The notes under the pieces were generated by a model, which was not told where the DNA came from, ran no database searches, and saw nothing but the letters and a program-made list of their open reading frames with translations. A DNA stretch of 52,088 nucleotides from VGKU01 sp964388785 (lineage in GTDB: Bacteria > Patescibacteriota > Patescibacteriia > UBA9934 > GWF2-40-263), in NCBI GenBank assembly GCA_964388785.1, contig CAYMBX010000002.1, positions 1 through 52,088 of the forward strand, read 5' to 3'. Positions 22,866 to 32,575 of this stretch are shown piece after piece; position 1 is the first letter of the stretch; every line of letters begins with the position of its first letter. The position numbers and the translations under genes were made by a program.

Positions 22866-23862
22866 GAAGAAGAGAGTGGGTGCCGGGGCCGTGCGGCGTT
22901 GTGAGAGATCCTTTGTCCTCTCCGATCAGGGCGATGCTCGCGAGCACGCTCTGGACGTTTGCGGCTCCGTGTCGAGTCGGGAGCTGACGCGATTTCAGAT
23001 GAGAGGTGAACAGATCGAGCTGCCCCGTCTTTGCAGCGATCGTTCCGAGCATGACGTCGACGATGCGTCGTGCGTCCGAGATTGGCACGATCGATTCGTC
23101 CCGCGAAAGCATGTGTTCCCAGTAGGGACGGATCTGTGCGTGTTCGGGACGTCCTTTGTAGGCGTTGGTCTCGAACAGAAGGGTCAGCACATGCATCCGT
23201 CGTTCGAGGGCCCGGAAGACCGCCTGTGCCTGGCTGTACTCCGCATCGAGTTCGAGATCCAGCCAACGCTTTGTCAGTCGCGGATCGACGTGTGCGCATC
23301 CCGCTTCGTCTGTGATGAACCAGACGTAAGCGTGCTGGGCCGTGCGCGTGTCTACCTGCTTGAGCAAGTAGTAGGCAACCAGTTCAGGCGTCTCCGAACC
23401 CTGGCCGCCGCCTCCGCAGTTCAGCGAGAACGACGTCAGTATGCCATCGAGTTCGGCCCCGCGGCCGAAGCGTGCGATCTGTACTGCGTGTTCGTCAGTG
23501 CGAGCGTCTCCGAAGACGATGAACAGAATTTCTGTGTCATCGCTGCCCAGGTATGTGCACGCTTCCTCGTACATGAGTGGAAGACGACGGAAGATTTCTT
23601 TGGGATTGTCGCCCATGGAACCGGTCACATCCGTGATGACGATCAGGACGTTTCGTGCGCTGCTCTTCAGGGTGTGTGTTGCCGTCGGGATCGACTGGAT
23701 CCCCGTCTGATGTGTGGCCTGCGCAAAGCTCACGCGCGACGGTTGCGGTGTGGCCGGCCGTTGGTAGATATTTTTGGCGTCTGAGAATCCACCCATCGCT
23801 GTATGACGCGTTGGCGCGCTCTGATTGTCATCGTTTCTGGCCCAACCAAATGCTCCACTCAT
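22855..23862 (-). CDS. von Willebrand factor A domain protein
   Basis: 335 residues, cytoplasmic. A poorly conserved N-terminus (about 70 residues) precedes VLIVITDVTGSMGDN, a MIDAS motif of the DxTxS kind (residues 78-82), followed by FIVFGDARTDEH, a Gly-rich CGGGGQGSETPELVAYYLL and VWFITDEAGCAH, as in metal-binding vWA domains of chaperone or regulatory complexes. It is the last gene of the minus-strand operon and overlaps the kinase gene by four bases, so it is a likely partner or substrate of the kinase. GC-rich codons. Confidence 0.8.
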   Translation of the reverse strand: MSGAFGWARNDDNQSAPTRHTAMGGFSDAKNIYQRPATPQPSRVSFAQATHQTGIQSIPTATHTLKSSARNVLIVITDVTGSMGDNPKEIFRRLPLMYEEACTYLGSDDTEILFIVFGDARTDEHAVQIARFGRGAELDGILTSFSLNCGGGGQGSETPELVAYYLLKQVDTRTAQHAYVWFITDEAGCAHVDPRLTKRWLDLELDAEYSQAQAVFRALERRMHVLTLLFETNAYKGRPEHAQIRPYWEHMLSRDESIVPISDARRIVDVMLGTIAAKTGQLDLFTSHLKSRQLPTRHGAANVQSVLASIALIGEDKGSLTTPHGPGTHSLLPDK

Positions 23863-24647
23863 GAGGTTACTCCTCGAAGCCGAAAGGCTTCCGTTGATTG
23901 TGTTCTTCCAAACGCACGTTGGCGTATCTGTGTTAGTTGCCGATTGAGTACGCGCGCATCCTGGGGGCGTGCGAGCGGATCGCGTCGAATCATCGAAGCG
24001 ATCAATGCACGAAGATCGGTATGCATGTCCGTAGGCAAACTTCCGTTAAGAATGTTGCCACCGGAGATGAACACAGCCGTCATTCCGAGCGAGTAGAGAT
24101 CGCTCGCCGGAATCGGGGGAAGGGATTGTTGGAATTCTGGTGGAAGATAGAACGGTGTTCCGCCTTTGGCTTGCGAACGGGCGTTCGGGTCCTGGAGCGA
24201 AAGACCGAAGTCGACGAGCACCGCGTTGTGGACGGGAATATCAAGGACGATATTGGCCGGCTTGATGTCGCAATGGACAATCCGATGGAAGTGCAAATAG
24301 CTCAATGCATCCAACACGCGCTGGAGGATCCAACAGATGTGTTCATCGTCGATCGCTCCTTGTTCGCTCACGATCTTTTGCAGATTGTCACCCGCAATGA
24401 ATGACATGACGGCAACCGCGCCGTAATCAGATGTTTCTAGATACTCCTTGAGGGTGGGGAGAGAGGCGTGGTGGATGTTCCAAAGAAGCTTGGCTTCCTC
24501 GCGGAAGAGCCGAATATACGTGGGATTACCGGTTTTTTCTTGCTTGATGCAGACGGGTTCACGCAGGAGTCGGTGTCGTCCTAGAAACGTCCGACCGAAC
24601 GCCCCTTCCGTGATTTTGTGTTCAACCGTGTAGGATCCGATGTTCAT
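23859..24647 (-). CDS. Cytoplasmic Ser/Thr protein kinase
   Basis: 262 residues, kinase domain only, no membrane segment. Visible are the Gly-rich loop EGAFGRT (14-20), VCIK (Lys 35), the catalytic HCDIKPANIVLD (125-136; HCD instead of HRD), VDFGLS (145-150), GGTPFYLPPEF as the APE region and DLYSLGM. The C-lobe is short. It overlaps the vWA gene downstream and the HD gene upstream by four bases each. No phosphatase gene is in the operon, unlike the TerY-type vWA/kinase/PP2C sets. Confidence 0.88.
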   Translation of the reverse strand: MNIGSYTVEHKITEGAFGRTFLGRHRLLREPVCIKQEKTGNPTYIRLFREEAKLLWNIHHASLPTLKEYLETSDYGAVAVMSFIAGDNLQKIVSEQGAIDDEHICWILQRVLDALSYLHFHRIVHCDIKPANIVLDIPVHNAVLVDFGLSLQDPNARSQAKGGTPFYLPPEFQQSLPPIPASDLYSLGMTAVFISGGNILNGSLPTDMHTDLRALIASMIRRDPLARPQDARVLNRQLTQIRQRAFGRTQSTEAFRLRGVTS

Positions 24648-25246
24648 GCTTGTCTCCGAAGCCGTTTGATCGAACGTGTGAGATTGCGCTTTGCGCGCGC
24701 CTCCAAACGATTGTGTAGATCTTGTGTGTGGAAAATCGGATCACGTGCCAGAAAGCGGCTGAGGATGCAGAGCCGGGCTTCACGGAATTGATCATCCGGG
24801 ACGAAACCGTACTCTTTGCGGATGTTGGTTTCGTAGCGACCGAACGTACGCACATCAGCGCCGAGAATCGACAGATCTATGTCGATGAGTAAACGTGTGT
24901 CCGACTGTGCCGGAACGCCCGTGTGCATCGTCGCCATAATGAGCGCGTATACCCGCGGCGACTTCAGGAGTGTCTGGGAGAGTTCTGCACTCCGTTGTTC
25001 GTTGTCGTGTCGGCTGGGATCGTAGATCGCGTCGTGGAACCACCAGGCGAGCTCGAGCAGATCCGGTGCTTTTGCGAGATGACGAATTCGATCGAGTTCT
25101 GTCAGCCCATGTTCGATATGTTCGAATGTATGGTAGTGACGGTGGGACTCGCGGTAGTGTTCGACAAGTCGGCGAAACCACGTATGCGCATCACCACTTA
25201 GACCCAGTGCACACCACAGTCGAATCCATCGTTGTGTCATGTTCAT
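24644..25246 (-). CDS. HD-superfamily metal-dependent phosphohydrolase (COG4339-like)
   Basis: 200 residues. HYHTFEHI (37-44), WWFHDAIYD (68-76), DNEQRSA and DIDLSILGADVRTFGRYETNIRKEY are the motifs of the predicted HD phosphohydrolases of COG4339. His and Asp at 71-72 are the HD metal ligands. The substrate of this family is not established. It is placed between the CoA-synthase-like gene and the kinase with 4-base overlaps on both sides, so it may act on a nucleotide linked with that pathway (inference). Confidence 0.85.
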   Translation of the reverse strand: MNMTQRWIRLWCALGLSGDAHTWFRRLVEHYRESHRHYHTFEHIEHGLTELDRIRHLAKAPDLLELAWWFHDAIYDPSRHDNEQRSAELSQTLLKSPRVYALIMATMHTGVPAQSDTRLLIDIDLSILGADVRTFGRYETNIRKEYGFVPDDQFREARLCILSRFLARDPIFHTQDLHNRLEARAKRNLTRSIKRLRRQA

Positions 25247-26418
25247 AGAACCTCCAGGGTGGGGAATAGGGTTGTACGAATGGTCGTGAGTAGTTGCGCG
25301 ATTCGATCGTGGGCGTCCACAGAGACACGGTTATCAAATGTCAGAATCTGACCGTGGCCGTTCGCATCCACATGTCGCTGTAGCTGGTTGACCTTCCGCT
25401 CCACGCTCCACTGCAGTTCGGCCATTCGCGCCAGCTGCTGTACCTCAATGCCGCGACGCTCTGCGAGTTGGGCGCGATCGCTTGACTCAACTACGAGGAC
25501 ATTGTGGTTAGTCCAATGACTCACGTGCATCTCGGCAAGCTGCGCCCATTCGATCAGGATCAGACCACGGGCGTTCGACAGTGCGGTTCGTTGCAAACGT
25601 TGCACGTGCGGTCGCACGTGCATTTCCACCTGTCTGCGCAATTGGCTTGGTGTCTGGGGATCGAACAGGACGGAAGCCATTGCTGTGCGATCGATCTCAC
25701 ATCCATTCGCCGTCAGGATTCTTGGTCCTAACAGGCGTCCCAGTTCTTCGCGCAATCGTTGAGCCCCCGGCGTCTGTTCGCGGTATAGATCACGGATGAG
25801 CTGGTCCACATTGATCAAATGGACGGGAAGACCGACCGCTCGTGCTTGTTCTGCAAGTTGTGCACAAACCCAGGTTTTCCCTGTAGCGATTTCACCGGTG
25901 ATACCCAATTTGAACTGTTTGTGCATGCGTTCCTCGATTGCTTGCTTCACAAACACGGGTACCATCGTCGAGATGTCTGCGTGGTGGCTCGCAAAGGCTT
26001 TGACGAGTGTCGAGGAAATGTGACGAAAATCCGGTGCAGAAGGCAGATAGACTACTGCATCCGCGAGCGAAGGGTGGATCATTGTGTGATAGCTCATTTG
26101 TTCTTCTTCATAACGTTGATCCGATTCATTGCGGATACCGCGATAGAGGACGTCGCATCCCTGCTCCAGAAAGACATCAACTAACAGTCCGCGCGAACAC
26201 ACGACAGACACCGTGGGCAGGTGTGCGGTCGCGCGTGCTGCCATGGCCATTCGTTCCTCCAGAGAAAAGAGATACGTGCCTTTCTTGTTGTCATTGTTTG
26301 CGATGAGGACAAGAAGTTCTCGGCAGCAATGTCGTGCCGAGTCAATCAGATGGAGATGACCGTTCGTGATCGGATCGGCGGAAAGGACGACTAATCCTTT
26401 GTGGTGATCGGCGCTCAT
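25243..26418 (-). CDS. Fused CoaD-CoaE (phosphopantetheine adenylyltransferase/dephospho-CoA kinase)
   Basis: 391 residues. Residues 8-165 are CoaD-like: LSADPITNGHLHLIDSA with TNGH (18-21), FSLEERM, GLLVDVF, LYRGIRNESDQRYEEEQM (92-108) and HISSTLVK (133-140). Residues 170-370 are CoaE-like: GITGEIATGKTW (P-loop 175-182), INVDQLIRDLY, and ILTANGCEIDRTAMASVLF before EMHVRPHV. Together they would carry out the last two steps of CoA synthesis. The order is that of animal COASY; bacteria normally have separate genes. The CoaE lid part is degenerate. First gene of the operon; GGAGG before the ATG. Confidence 0.82.
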   Translation of the reverse strand: MSADHHKGLVVLSADPITNGHLHLIDSARHCCRELLVLIANNDNKKGTYLFSLEERMAMAARATAHLPTVSVVCSRGLLVDVFLEQGCDVLYRGIRNESDQRYEEEQMSYHTMIHPSLADAVVYLPSAPDFRHISSTLVKAFASHHADISTMVPVFVKQAIEERMHKQFKLGITGEIATGKTWVCAQLAEQARAVGLPVHLINVDQLIRDLYREQTPGAQRLREELGRLLGPRILTANGCEIDRTAMASVLFDPQTPSQLRRQVEMHVRPHVQRLQRTALSNARGLILIEWAQLAEMHVSHWTNHNVLVVESSDRAQLAERRGIEVQQLARMAELQWSVERKVNQLQRHVDANGHGQILTFDNRVSVDAHDRIAQLLTTIRTTLFPTLEVL

Positions 26419-26561
26419 GATGCCTCCAGGTTGTAAGGAGCTAATCGCAGCATAAATCGAATAGCAAAATTGAGGGCGTTATCTGCTCATTTCAATTGAC
26501 TTTTTTTCAAATCGTTGGACTTTTTGTTTAAATTTTGACGAAAATTTTCGTCAACAGTAGC
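26419..26561. promoter_or_regulatory. Divergent promoter region of the CoaDE operon and the TrmB-like gene, with a 20-bp palindrome
   Basis: Intergenic region of 143 bases. A perfect palindrome TTGACGAAAATTTTCGTCAA lies at 26535-26554, seven bases before the regulator's ATG. TTGACT (26495-26500) and TTGGAC (26515-26520) are candidate -35 elements in an AT-rich stretch. No clear -10 pairing could be fixed for either direction. Confidence 0.6.
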
Positions 26562-27320
26562 ATGTTCTCTATGCCCACTTCCGTAGAAACACTTCTGAAG
26601 GATCTGCACCTGACCGAAAAAGAAACCACGGTGTATCTCGCTTCTTTGCATTTGGGTGAAGCGACGATTCAACAGATCGCACACAAGGCGAAGTTGCCAC
26701 GTACGACCGTCGCCAGTATTTTGAGTCGTCTCAAAGAGTTGGGATATGTGACCGCGCACCGATCAAAAGGGAAGTTGATGTATTGGATCGAAGATCCGCA
26801 TGTGCTTGTGGAACAGGAACGTGCGAGGTTTGACGTCGTTGAACAACTTGCCGCTCAACTCCACACGCAGTACCACAGTGCAGATAAAACACCACAGGCA
26901 TTTGTCTACGATACAAAAGAGGCACTGACGAATATGATCGTGAAAGTAGTCGATGAACTGAATAAAGGCGACGAAATTCTTGTATTTGAAGCACCAGCCG
27001 GGGAACATTATCAAGCGGTCATCTCAGACGAACTTTTTCGATCGCTTGCGGAAAAGAAGATGAAGCGTGGCGTTCGTACGCGTGCACTGATCCCTGGGGC
27101 ACAGAAATCGTTTGTTCGTGCATGGACACCCAAATATAACGTCTTTCTTCGGACACTTCCGGCCGGATTAGGATTCGATTTCTCCCTATGGATTTTTCAC
27201 AACTCCATTGTGTTATTTTCAGGAACACACACGTTTGCCGTTCGTATCAATCATCGTCACATGAAAGAGAGCATGGCCTCTTTGTTCGAACATTTTTGGG
27301 AAATAGCGGGACCTGTTTAG
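26562..27320 (+). CDS. TrmB-like transcriptional regulator
   Basis: 252 residues from ATG 26562 (ATG 26571 is possible; a TTG at 26535 lies inside the palindrome). The N-terminal winged helix-turn-helix reads LLKDLHLTEKETTVYLASLHLGEATIQQIAHKAKLPRTTVASILSRL split by normal TrmB spacing, then a linker helix and a C-terminal domain (about 105-250: GDEILVFEAPAGEHY, FDFSLWIFHNSIVLFSGTHTFAVRI) like the PLD-type effector domain of TrmB proteins in CPR and archaea. The effector is unknown. It is divergent from the CoaDE operon and upstream of uvrB, and could control either or itself through the palindrome. Confidence 0.82.
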   Translation: MFSMPTSVETLLKDLHLTEKETTVYLASLHLGEATIQQIAHKAKLPRTTVASILSRLKELGYVTAHRSKGKLMYWIEDPHVLVEQERARFDVVEQLAAQLHTQYHSADKTPQAFVYDTKEALTNMIVKVVDELNKGDEILVFEAPAGEHYQAVISDELFRSLAEKKMKRGVRTRALIPGAQKSFVRAWTPKYNVFLRTLPAGLGFDFSLWIFHNSIVLFSGTHTFAVRINHRHMKESMASLFEHFWEIAGPV

Positions 27321-27335
27321 CGTTTTACTGTCTGT

Positions 27336-27415
27336 TCGACATTTGTTCGTGTCATGTGTTATGATATTGGCACAACAAATCTGATCCCACCCCTAGGGTA
27401 GAACAACCCGAGGGG
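27336..27415 (+). promoter_or_regulatory. uvrB promoter and leader hairpin
   Basis: TCGACA (27336-27341) and TATGAT (27360-27365) are 18 bases apart. In the leader CCCCTAGGGT (27390-27399) pairs with ACCCGAGGGG (27406-27415) with one mismatch. No T-run follows, so it is more likely a stability or regulatory stem than a terminator. Confidence 0.6.
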
Positions 27416-27428
27416 ACATTCTGGTTTT

Positions 27429-29435
<2,007 letters not shown>

Positions 29436-29438
29436 GAT

Positions 29439-31952
29439 ATGCATGACAAAATCACCATCAAAGGGGCACGGGAACATAATCTCAAAAATATTTCGCTTGA
29501 GCTGCCGCGCAACAAGCTGATTTGCATAACAGGCGTCTCGGGTTCAGGCAAATCCAGTTTAGCCTTCGATACGATTTTTGCGGAAGGACAACGTCGTTAT
29601 GTGGAATCATTATCCGCGTACGCGCGGCAATTTTTGGGACAGATGGAAAAGCCGGATGTCGATGAAATCGAAGGATTGTCGCCTGGGATTTCGATCGACC
29701 AAAAAGCGCATTCCAACAATCCTCGATCAACCGTGGCAACCATTACCGAGATTTATGATTATTTGCGCGTGCTCTACGCCCGTGTCGGACAGCCGCACTG
29801 CGTGAAATGTAAATCCGTGATTCAGAAATTGACGAACGAAGAAATGGTGGATGTGGTGCTGGAGGGAATAGAGAGTAGACAAGCGGTAAAGGGAGGAAAA
29901 GGAAATATCAAAATTCTTGCGCCGGTGGTGCTTGGACGCAAAGGGGAGTATTACCAACTGCTTTACGATCTGTATAATAGCGGTTTTGCGCGCGTGCGTA
30001 TCGACGGAAAAGAACATCGGTTAGATCAGTCGATTAAACTTGCGCGTTATCAACAGCATACGATTGAGGTGGTGATTGACACGATTCCCATTGGACAAGA
30101 CAAGGCGTTTCGTCAGCGATTGGCTGAGGCGCTGGAAACAGCAGTGGAGCGAGGGAACGATGTCGCGACCATTGTCTATCCGGATGGGATCGAGCAGATG
30201 CTTTCCTCAAAATTCAGCTGCCCTAAGGACGGATTTTCCTTTCCGGAAATCGAACCACGTCTGTTTTCGTTCAATTCTCCTTATGGAGCTTGTTCGCAGT
30301 GTACGGGGCTTGGAACGGCAGAATTGTTTAGTGAAGAATTGTGTGGAAAGTGTTCCGGCGCTCGGCTTCGCGAGGAAGCGTTGCATGTTTGGTTGCCGAC
30401 CGCCGTTTCGATTGTCGATGTCACAAAGATGTCCATCGATGAGGCGGGAACGTATTTTCAATCCATCACGCTGACAGAAAAACAAAGAGAAATCTCGAGT
30501 TCTATCCTCAAAGAGATTCAAAGTCGCCTGCAATTTATGCTGGACGTGGGCTTGCACTATCTCACACTCGACCGTATGGCCGGTACGCTTTCAGGCGGGG
30601 AAGCACAGCGGATTCGTCTGGCGTCCCAAGTTGGGACGCGGCTCGTCGGCGCAATGTATGTACTCGATGAACCGACCATTGGCTTACATCAGCGCGATAA
30701 TGATCGTCTCATCCAAACACTCGAACAACTGCGTGATGCCGGGAATACCGTCATTGTCGTCGAGCACGATGAAGATACCATTCTTGCGTCTGACTATATG
30801 GTTGAAATCGGGCCGGGTGCCGGAATTCACGGCGGACAGGTGATTGCGGCCGGGACAACACCGAAAATTTTTGAAGACAAGAAATCGCTTACCGCTGCCT
30901 ATTTGCGTGGAGATGAAAAGATCCCTATTCCAGCAGAACGTCGAACTGTCGGGAAAGATGCGATTAAAATAAAGGGTGCGTCCCAGAATAACCTGAAAAA
31001 TATTGATGTCGAAATTCCACTTCGTCGGTTTGTGTGTGTGACCGGCGTGTCTGGATCCGGGAAATCAACATTGGCTTACGAAACAATGTATAAAGCGATC
31101 GCCAAACGTCTGTACGGAAGCAAACATACTCCAGGAACTCACAGGTCACTTCTAGGAATTGAATATATCGACAAAGCGATTCTCATCGACCAATCGGCCA
31201 TTGGAAGAACGTCTCGATCCAATCCGGCAACGTACACGGGTGCGTGGGGACCCATTCGAGAACTGTTCGCCGCAACGGCCGAAGCGCGATATCGAGGGTA
31301 TAAGCCGGGTCGTTTCAGTTTTAATAGACCTGGCGGTCGATGCGAACATTGCGAGGGGCACGGCGTCATTGCGATTGAAATGCACTTTCTCCCGACGGTG
31401 TATGTGAAATGCGATGTGTGCAAAGGTCGGCGATTTGATCGTGAAACGCTTGAAATAGAGTACAAAGAAAAAAATATCTACCAAGTGCTAGAAATGACGA
31501 TTGAAGAGGCGGCGGAATTTTTTAAAGATATTCCTTTTGTCTATGACAAACTTTCCACTCTCAATGAGGTCGGTTTATCGTATGTAAAACTTGGGCAGCC
31601 TGCACCAACACTTTCGGGCGGGGAAGCGCAACGCGTCAAATTGGCGACAGAACTCGCTAAGCGTCAAACGGGTCGTACCCTCTACTTACTTGACGAACCA
31701 ACGACAGGTTTGCATTTTGCAGACGTTAAAAAATTGCTTGAAGTTCTGCATACGCTCGTCGACAAAGGAAATAGTGTGATTGTGATCGAGCATAACTTGG
31801 ACGTGATTAAAACCGCAGATTGGCTCATTGATCTTGGGCCGGAAGGTGGGGATTTGGGAGGGAAGGTGGTCTATGCCGGCACGCCGGAGGAAGTGGCGCG
31901 GCATGCAAAAAGTTATACAGGACAATATCTCAAGCGAATGCTGAAAAAATGA
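29439..31952 (+). CDS. uvrA: UvrA, excinuclease ABC subunit A, lacking the insertion domain
   Basis: 837 residues against about 940 in most bacteria. Two ABC ATPase halves are present: Walker A GVSGSGKSS (32-40) and GVSGSGKST (near 530), signatures LSGGEAQR twice and Walker B LDEPTIGLH and LDEPTTGLH. The UvrB-binding region (about 120-250) is kept. The zinc-binding CSQC (285-288) and CGKC (302-305) stand only 13 residues apart, whereas other UvrA proteins have about 110 residues there, forming the insertion domain. The second zinc module CEHCEGHG...CDVCKGRRF is intact. It scans DNA for damage together with UvrB. Confidence 0.96.
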   Translation: MHDKITIKGAREHNLKNISLELPRNKLICITGVSGSGKSSLAFDTIFAEGQRRYVESLSAYARQFLGQMEKPDVDEIEGLSPGISIDQKAHSNNPRSTVATITEIYDYLRVLYARVGQPHCVKCKSVIQKLTNEEMVDVVLEGIESRQAVKGGKGNIKILAPVVLGRKGEYYQLLYDLYNSGFARVRIDGKEHRLDQSIKLARYQQHTIEVVIDTIPIGQDKAFRQRLAEALETAVERGNDVATIVYPDGIEQMLSSKFSCPKDGFSFPEIEPRLFSFNSPYGACSQCTGLGTAELFSEELCGKCSGARLREEALHVWLPTAVSIVDVTKMSIDEAGTYFQSITLTEKQREISSSILKEIQSRLQFMLDVGLHYLTLDRMAGTLSGGEAQRIRLASQVGTRLVGAMYVLDEPTIGLHQRDNDRLIQTLEQLRDAGNTVIVVEHDEDTILASDYMVEIGPGAGIHGGQVIAAGTTPKIFEDKKSLTAAYLRGDEKIPIPAERRTVGKDAIKIKGASQNNLKNIDVEIPLRRFVCVTGVSGSGKSTLAYETMYKAIAKRLYGSKHTPGTHRSLLGIEYIDKAILIDQSAIGRTSRSNPATYTGAWGPIRELFAATAEARYRGYKPGRFSFNRPGGRCEHCEGHGVIAIEMHFLPTVYVKCDVCKGRRFDRETLEIEYKEKNIYQVLEMTIEEAAEFFKDIPFVYDKLSTLNEVGLSYVKLGQPAPTLSGGEAQRVKLATELAKRQTGRTLYLLDEPTTGLHFADVKKLLEVLHTLVDKGNSVIVIEHNLDVIKTADWLIDLGPEGGDLGGKVVYAGTPEEVARHAKSYTGQYLKRMLKK

Positions 31953-31962
31953 ACGTGGAACA

Positions 31963-32523
31963 TTACTTCACCACCAGTGTTCCTTCCATCCCTTGCGCCC
32001 GGTGTGAACCGATGTCGCAATAAAATGGATATGTCCCCGGTTCTTTTGGAGCGGTGAATGACAGGGCCTCGCCTTGCTTTACCGCATGTTTAAGACTAAT
32101 TTCATCGATCACGAATGTGTGAAATCCCACATTTTTTGTGAACATGATTTGGACTTTCTCTCCGGCGTTCACTTCAATGTTTTTTGGGGAGAAGGAGAAG
32201 TTTGTGGCTTCCATGTCGATTTTTGTCTTCGCATCCCCAAGAACGAAATCAACTACAGGAACATCCGCATCTTCTTCCGCAGAAACAGATTCTTCCGTTT
32301 CCACGATAATTTCGGCTCCTTCATCGGTCTTGATCGTCGTTTCCGTTTTCAACCCAGCTTTTGTTTCCACGGACGCATCCGGATACTCGGCAACCGCTTC
32401 TTCACCACCGTTGTCTGCCGTCGTATCCGTTGATTCTGTCTTGAGATCGGTTTGAGAAATCGTCTTTGCCGTACAGCCAGCACCCGCGAGGATCAGGAGG
32501 AGAAAGAGGGCAAGATATTTCAT
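31963..32523 (-). CDS. Cupredoxin-domain lipoprotein
   Basis: 186 residues. A lipoprotein signal peptide with the lipobox LAGAGC (Cys 17) is followed by a Thr/Glu-rich linker (about 18-95), then a cupredoxin domain: NFSFSPKNIEVNAGEKVQIMF, GFHTFVID (His ligand) and PFYCDIGSHRAQGMEGTLVV with the Cys, His and Met ligands of a type 1 copper site. It is probably an outer-face electron carrier or copper binder. It converges with uvrA (10 bases between stops) and is divergent from uvrC. Confidence 0.88.
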   Translation of the reverse strand: MKYLALFLLLILAGAGCTAKTISQTDLKTESTDTTADNGGEEAVAEYPDASVETKAGLKTETTIKTDEGAEIIVETEESVSAEEDADVPVVDFVLGDAKTKIDMEATNFSFSPKNIEVNAGEKVQIMFTKNVGFHTFVIDEISLKHAVKQGEALSFTAPKEPGTYPFYCDIGSHRAQGMEGTLVVK

Positions 32524-32530
32524 AAAAGAG

Positions 32531-32558
32531 GTTTTAGGTGATAGGTTTTAGGTGATAG
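32531..32558. repeat. Two tandem 14-bp repeats
   Basis: GTTTTAGGTGATAG occurs twice in direct succession between the cupredoxin and uvrC starts. Confidence 0.85.
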
Positions 32559-32575
32559 GTAAATTAGCATATGTC

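Noticed and set aside
22855..24647. TerY-P type tellurite/stress triad
   Set aside because: A vWA protein and a kinase are present, but no PP2C phosphatase and no Ter proteins.
27330..27350. LexA/SOS box before uvrB
   Set aside because: GTTCGACATTTGTTCG has two direct GTTCG units, not an inverted repeat as LexA boxes require.
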